Below are positions 57,801 to 64,000 of a stretch of DNA of 64,000 nucleotides, in pieces. The notes under the pieces are model-generated. The model made no database searches. It saw only the letters and a program-made list of their open reading frames with translations, and was not told the origin of the DNA. The position numbers and the translations under genes were made by a program. The first letter of the stretch is position 1. Each line of letters begins with the position of its first letter. The DNA comes from Heterotrichella gracilis (taxonomy: Eukaryota > Sar > Xanthophyceae > Tribonematales > Xanthonemataceae): assembly GCA_032358255.1 (NCBI GenBank), contig JAULBX010005665.1, forward strand, positions 62,001-126,000, in the 5' to 3' direction.

Positions 57801-60800
57801 ATCTTGTGTTTCCGGGGACACCCCCATCTGCTCTTAGTTTCCCCCGTCCAGTTGGTTGGTCAATTTGTAAATGTAGGGCCTATACCTTGCTAGGCAGTGC
57901 CTACCATGGCTACGACGACTAGGGTGGTGGTGCGAGGCTTTAAAGCCAATTTATGACAAGAATGTCTGACTGTTGGGTGTGGGGTCCCTAGCCTTGGGGG
58001 TCAATATTGTTTCCACACTTTTTGCCTGGGAATTTGTAATTAATTAATAAATTATTCAAATAGGTATATTATTATTAAATACTTATATTGCCAATTATAA
58101 TTACTTTCCCCACTGGAGATAATCAACCAACTAGGGACTGACCAACCAACTTCTCCCCCCTTGTCCTCCTTTGAGCCCCAATGTCCCCAGAAACTCGGCA
58201 TCAACTCCACCCGGCCTAAAAGTGCACACTCTGAATTTGGGTACACACTTAACCATAATATCAACAAAGATTGTCATTCTTTCAAGAGTGGAATGTCAAA
58301 AACGAAATATGTTGATCACCTGCGAGAGCCGTCTCCATAGTTGCCATCACATGGGGTGCATGTCCTGAGCCCATTTCCAAATGCTGCGGTGTCAAACACA
58401 AGGAATAAGCATAAACAAATGTGAAGGGCCAAACACGGTCAATGAACATCACACCACGATGCCCCGCTTGGCAGATGCATTTTCAACTAAGAAGTCAAAC
58501 CAACGCCAACAGGGTTTGATACCACTGATAATTTGCAGTGCATGCAAGGCTTCATGTGTGCATCCATGAGCATGGTGCACTCCTTCCCGTGCAGCATCCA
58601 ATATCCTTTTAGCACATTTCTGTACTTGCAACTGGCATGAGCACACATGCAAACTGCATAGTATGCGTGTCACACACACTAGCACCAGTGCTTGGGCTTC
58701 ACTTGTAACAAGCCCGGTGTACAAGGGTGGGGGGGAGTACCACTCACTTGCGCATATTGGCATGGTCAAGGGGCAGTCTCCACCGGTCCCCTGGGAGTAG
58801 GAGCCTGTGCAGACCGTGCAAGCGAGGTCCGCCACTTGGTTGCTTGTCGGTGCGGGTGTCGATGGCGGTGGTGGTGGTGATGGTGGAGGGGAGCTGGATC
58901 ACAAGGACAACCGTTGAGTGCACTAACAAGCGGGTTTGTTCTTTATGACATGAGCTGAATGGGCACAACCACCCCACCTTTCCCGCCCTCCATCCCTACA
59001 CCAAAAGCGCATTCATGCCCTCACCTGCCAGTTCGCAGCTTCCCCAGTGCCAAAGTGCGCGCCTGGTCCAGGGGGCACACCATGGCAGCCGCTGAGTAGC
59101 AACCGGCAAACTGTGGCAGGCTGCAGTTTTGGCCAGCAGTGTCCGTGGGCACAAGGTAAGCGTTCATCTGCAATGACATAGCAACGAATATTGTTAGGTC
59201 TGGCCATGTCCATCAGCACCGCGTGCCTCAAAATGGACATTGCTCACAAAGGCAAACGGTGCATGGTATAAACGTAAACGTGGCCCACATGCGCCATCCG
59301 CCAATGCACCACCATCACCTCCTGCCGCAGAGATATGGGAGGACCCTTGCAAGGGGCTTTGCAAAAACAATTTACATTACTATTTTTGAAGGGAAAACAT
59401 AACAAAGAAGGCCATTTGTTGTTACAGCTATAGCTCACAGCGGGAGGGTGTCATGAGCGCACCGAGGCAAATAACTTGTTCATCTCCTGAGCGTATTGGC
59501 AGTCGTTGCAGGCCGAGCACGCCCCACCGATGGTGCCCGCCATGTAACTGCAGAAGGGGGAGCCGCCTCCCGTTGCCGCCGAGCACTGCGCGTTGGAGGT
59601 ACAGGTGGAGCAGCGTCCGCCTGCACAGAGAGGGGGCCATGTCGGTGAGTATTCGTGGTAGGGTGTTGTATTCGACAGTATGGCAGGCCAGACAGGCATC
59701 TTGAAAATGTCATTGGTTTGGAGTTGTTGAATGGACCCTATTGGGGATTGGCTAAGTTGATGTGTGCTTGGTAAAGATGCAAAGCTAACCAGAGGCATTG
59801 CATTGCCACCCATAATACCACCCTAGTGGGATATGCACGTGCACATGCAAAGTCTGGGATGGCGAGCGGCGAGCCTACCACACCGCACATACAACACGTT
59901 ACCACCTAGGGCACCGTGCAACAAGACAATGGAGACAATGCGCGGCCCCTCTGGACATGACCTCCTCCCTCCTGGACAATTAGCATGTGGCGCACGCACT
60001 TGTTGCATTGCATATGGATTGCCATTGGGCGCACGGGGCGCTGCTGGGGCCTGGCGACACCATGTTGCCGAACGAATGCGTGCATTTGACGCATGCGCCG
60101 GCATTGGAGCAGATCGGGTAGTCTGGGTGGGAGCATTGCAACACCCCTTCCACTAAGGGATCGCATTTGATGCACGTGCCGCCGAGGGCGCATATGGGCG
60201 CTGCTTGCGGGCACGCAAACTCCGCGTTGCCAAAGTCATAGGAGCATTCGAAACATACCTTGCCTGCAGGAGCACCGGGGAGTAGTGTCAAGGGGGGATG
60301 CAATGGGGCCATAGGTATGGCATGGTCATGTGTTATATGATTACATTAGTAACAAAAACAAATGTGTTTTGGATGACCCTGTGCACGTATTTGATGCAAT
60401 GTTAACCTTTGACTCAATAGTGCGCACATGCCTACCCAGCAAAGGAGTGTTTGCCGGGTTAAAAGTTTGAGGGGCGCACTATTTCACTTGTGTATGTTGC
60501 CCGCACGTACCTTCCCCAAAGACATTGCACACGGGCCTGTCTGCAGGGCAGTCTTGGCTAGTGCCCTCCTTATAGGAGCCTTGGCAGGCAAGGAAGTTAG
60601 CGTTGCCAGCAAAGGAGAAGGGCGGTTCTGGTGGTTGCGGTGGGTGCGGCGGTGGTGACGGCGGAGGAGATGGCGGCGGCGGCGGTGCGGGGAAGATGTA
60701 GTGTTCGCCCGCACATAATACCCTCACTGCAGCAAAATTTGTTGTCGAGCCAAATAGCCCTGCACCCTCTCCATAAGAGGTGTACATCGCCCCCAACCCG

Positions 60801-63800
60801 ATGACGCGCGACCCCAACGTGCAGTTTGCGCTGTACCGCACAAAGGGCACGTATGGCGAGGCCACTGCCCCCGGCTGGTCATTGATGGACAACAGTGCGC
60901 CTGGGGCATAGCCTGGGTAGGACTCAAAGGTGAGGGATTTGAAGCCCGGTGGGGATGGTGCGGGGAAGACGACGCGCACGGCGCCGGTCCCCGCGGGGCT
61001 GACGGTTTTGTATGAAGTCTGTGACCAGTCTGGCACGATTGCACTGAGCCCGTTTGAGCAGTTGACCTGCAGTGGGTGTGCAAAAGGTGTGGATGTCATC
61101 CAAGAGGTGGATGTCATCCAAGATCGGCGTATAGGACAAAATAATCCATTTTAACCAAAAAATGGACATGAAGTGACGCCGGTGGCCACCCAGCATGCCA
61201 ACTCGTGGCCTTGTTTCCCCATCACGACACATGTAAAATGCGCACCGTGGATCATGTGCAATGCCCACTTGGATCATGTTGATTGCGTGAAGGTCAGCAA
61301 TCTGCCCTGCGGGTGGTGTGGTGTACCAGATGGTGATTGAGGTGGCGTAGGAATTGGAAGGAGGGCTAGTGGGCGGGTTGGGGCATAACGCTTCGGCTTC
61401 TGTGCCCTGCATGCTACCTGCATTTGGCAGCCAACTGCTCCACACAGGTTGGCCTGGTGGAGCGGGTGGAGGGTTTGGGGGGCGCGGCGGCGCCGGCAGC
61501 GGCGGAGGGTACTGCATGAACGATGGCAAGCAGCGTAGGCGCAACGCCCTCATCGTGCAGCTGTTTGCACCCTTGAACATGGCTTGGAATCCCACCACGC
61601 GTGCATCTGGCCCGCAATCCGTGGTGAAGGTTTTGTCTGCTATGTTGAGCTCACTCACAGGAGCTGGCAGGCCTGCGAGCGACACCAGGCGAGCCAGGGT
61701 GCTGCTGTATTGGCCAGCGATGATTGAGAAGCCAGTGTCATTCGCTGCGCCCACATTGTAATTGCGCGTTGTGCGACCAACCTGCGAAAAACCATACAAC
61801 TTCGTTCTCTTTGAATGGTTTTTTGCTGTATCATTAGAGGACAAAACACAAGGGAAGTATGGAATGGGAATGGGAAGGGCTTGCCCCCTGGACTCTTGCA
61901 AAAAAATAGCAAGTTAGCCATTTTGTTTTCAGAGGGTGTGTGTGTGTGTATGAAGGCCTTGAAAAATGTTGAAGTCAGTAAATGAGCCCTTGAAATTCAT
62001 TTTTGAAAGGTTTTTTGATGACCTGAACAGTGCCAAAAACAAATGCAGGTGTAATCTTCCTTTGGGAATAGTTGTACTTGCCTTAGGGAGTCATGCAATA
62101 AATCGCAACCATATGCATGCATGGTGAAATACTAATCAGTTCAATAAAGAATTATGTTATAATTGTGTTAATAGGGTACTACACATAAAATTAATAATTT
62201 TAAATTATATACAATATTATTAGTTTATGCATATTTAATTTCATCACGTTTGATTACTTTTACAACTGTTTGTTTCATACACTTTCTGCAAAAATTAAAT
62301 CGTTCTATTGAAATCAGAAGTGTGCAAAGGTCATTTCCCACCTACTTTGCCCCATTTTTGAGATATGGGGGGTGGGAGGAGGGCAGCTGAAAACAAATGG
62401 GCATAGGGTTGAAAATATATTTTTTCTGCCACTTGATATTATTATATTTTGGTAACAAGCAGGGCACCACGTAGCTCACACTACACATACGCAATCAGGG
62501 GCCGCTCCTTCCTGTAACGAATATGTAACATGCACGTGTTATAAAAACAATAATATAATTATACTTTTCATTAACTAAATATTAAATAGCATACAATTAT
62601 GGTAAACCAATATTATGCAATTGTGAATTCATGCATGCCTGCTCCTTTTATGGAGCACAACCCACGCACCTCCTCCCCACAAGGTGTAGCAAGCAGCTGC
62701 ACGCCATTGGAGCACAAGGCACGAAGCCCAGTTACCTCCTGCTTCCAACCAGTGTCACCGTCTTGGTACTGAACATCAAGCTCGGTAACAAAATACAACC
62801 CCCCGCATAGCTGTTGTGTACTATATGTGCCAAAGTCTTGGGGACCCCACGCGCTCCATTGCTCGATTGCCGGTGGCGAGGGTGGTGGGCGCGGGGGGGC
62901 GGGGGGCGGCGGCTGCGCCACCCACCCAGTGGGGTAGCATAGCAGCCTCACGGCATACGCGCGGTCTTGTTGGGGACCGCTTTGCAGCTGGAAACCCGCA
63001 AAAAAGGCCCCATCGTCGCACTCCACAGTGACAGTGGGGTTGTAGGTGGTCCATAATGACGATTGGGTGAGAGACGCTGGGCGCGACGGCTGGTTTGCTA
63101 TGTCCATTAAGAAAGACCATGTGCTGTCTGCGTAATAAGTGACGTTCATTGCTGCGGCGCCTGTTGGGAAATTCACGACGGGTGCGCTGAAAAACGCGAT
63201 CCCCCCAGATTCAGTGAAATCCCCAAGAGAGGAAATGGTGACACTTCCTTGGCTGCTTAGGCACGTGGCTTGGAGGCCCGACACATAGGCGTAGCGGCCG
63301 ATGTCCGGTGGGGATCTGTTGCTGTAGCGTACTGTGAGGGAGGAGAATCGCCCCCCATTGGGACACGTGTGCTCGGGCAGCATAGTCACATCCTGGACTG
63401 AAGAGTAGTCATTGGGGATCCAGCTAGACCAGGTGGGGTTGCCTGGCGGGGCTGGCGGCGGGCGGGGCGGCGGCAGCGGCGGCGACGGCCACACATAGTT
63501 TGGCGGGGTGCAAAAGGCGCGCCATGCCAGGAGTTGGATGTTGCCGAGGTTGGGCGAGCGGTACATGGTTTGCAGGCCCACCATCCGCATTGCTAGCGGG
63601 CAGCTTAGCGTCTTGGAGGTGACTGGGAGGTAGGGCCCAAGTGCTGGTTTGGTGATGGTGGAGGGTAAGCCGGCAATGGATTGCATGGCAATGGGCACGG
63701 TGTCCGCGGCGCCTTGGGTCTGGTATGCTAGGGAGCCAAAACCCGCGGAGTTGCTGAACGCAGGCGAGGTGACCATCCCTTGCATGCTCAGCTGCGGGGC

Positions 63801-64000
63801 CTGGGAGGAGAGGGTTGTGACACTGGAGCAGTTGACTTTGATCCCATATAGAGGGTGGGTCCAGTAGCCGTCGGGGTTGTCCGGCCCACCGCCCTGGGTC
63901 TGGTAGACCACTTGGAGGGATGTGATGAAGTAGCCGGTGGGGCACATGAGGGTGTCGGGGGTGGAGGACACGGAGGAGAAATCTAGGGGAGCCCAGGCGA
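54887..64000 (-). CDS. Partial secreted protein: repeated beta-rich domains, polyproline linkers, Cys-rich modules
   Basis: The family is not recognised. The N-terminus lies beyond the right edge; coding is open at 64000. From right to left, four related domains of about 150 residues start with W-x-x-W or W-A-P (WSSWIPNDYSS, WSAWGPQDFGT, WSSWLPNAGSM) and are separated by polyproline such as PPLPPPRPPPAPPG. They are followed by Cys-rich repeats of the form GSYxxGTxxDCPxxxPIC on exons near 60510-60610, 59985-60267, 59453-59620, 58755-58897, 56985-57150, 56247-56638 and 55812-55998. The last exon (54887 to about 55526) joins in phase (CNAPICI|V) and ends VDTYLALWKQYSSNA. The build (globular domain, proline rod, globular domain) resembles pherophorin-type wall proteins, but the domains themselves do not obviously match. 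A role in the extracellular matrix or surface recognition is inferred only from architecture. Confidence 0.7.
57151..58754 (-). other. Long AT-rich intron of the wall protein gene
   Basis: Between the Cys-rich exon ending near 57150 and the next near 58755. AT-rich, with runs of TAATAATTATAATAA near 57660 and 58050. No exon, RNA gene or mobile element was recognised; a missed small exon is possible. Confidence 0.55.
60700..64000 (-). repeat. Four copies of a W-S-W beta-rich domain
   Basis: Copies lie at about 63490-64000, 62915-63450, 62670-62880 joined to 61520-61783, and 60700-61450. Shared positions: Trp at the start, CPxG then SLxVxY or ELDVQY, a GLxAxCS or GIKVNCS turn, then V-G-x-Q-x-M or FAGFQL and RLxCxP at the end. 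The third copy is split by an intron of about 890 bp, the fourth by at least one. Confidence 0.75.
61784..62668 (-). other. AT-rich intron splitting the third W-S-W domain
   Basis: Donor near 62669 (GAGGAG|GTGCGT) and acceptor TTTTTCGCAG near 61783, from which VGRTTRNYNVG continues. The inside is AT-rich with short GT repeats near 61938. Nothing else recognised. Confidence 0.6.

Overview
The window is nuclear DNA of a green alga (Chlorophyta). Seven long, intron-rich protein genes are recognisable. The evidence for a green alga is plant-like content (AZG-type purine permease, plastid-type flavin oxidoreductase, LRR receptor kinase), proline-rich secreted wall-type proteins, many short exons with GT-AG introns, TGTAA-type polyadenylation motifs and interstitial (CCCTAAA)n tracts of the plant/Chlorella telomere type. 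A kinesin-9/KIF6-type motor suggests a flagellated stage. The species cannot be named from the sequence.

Layout, left to right: AZG-type adenine/guanine permease (-, 1401-6322); LRR receptor-like kinase with a long tyrosine-rich tail (-, 7175-17795); secreted papain-like protease fused to LysM and CBM14 chitin-binding domains (-, 18887-30954); RCL1, an 18S rRNA processing factor (+, 31637-34773); plastid-type ferredoxin-reductase-like oxidoreductase (-, 35653-38584); KIF6-type kinesin-9 (-, 39407-43987); DDB1 (+, 44601-54077); and a large secreted protein with repeated beta-rich domains, polyproline linkers and Cys-rich modules (-, 54887 to beyond the right edge, N-terminus missing). DDB1 and RCL1 were resolved exon by exon with consistent phases (1102 and 365 codons before the stop). 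The minus-strand genes are given as outer coding limits with approximate inner exons.

Three genes concern the cell surface (receptor kinase, chitin-binding protease, Cys-rich wall protein). The others are housekeeping (rRNA processing, ubiquitin ligase adaptor, purine uptake, redox) or ciliary. RCL1/protease and DDB1/KIF6 are divergent pairs sharing short intergenic spacers. RCL1/oxidoreductase and DDB1/wall protein are convergent pairs.

The most unusual feature is spread over the whole window. Fragments of 20-200 bp that span an exon-intron boundary, or a gene's 3' end, are repeated in tandem inside the neighbouring intron or 3' flank. Many copies keep their GT or AG splice signal, and many are separated by CCCTAAA/TTTAGGG-like spacers. 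At least six of the seven genes show it, most strongly DDB1. One set in DDB1 (50589-50890) would add 79 codons in frame if the upstream copy were used; another (47631) leads to a stop codon supplied by the telomere-like repeat.
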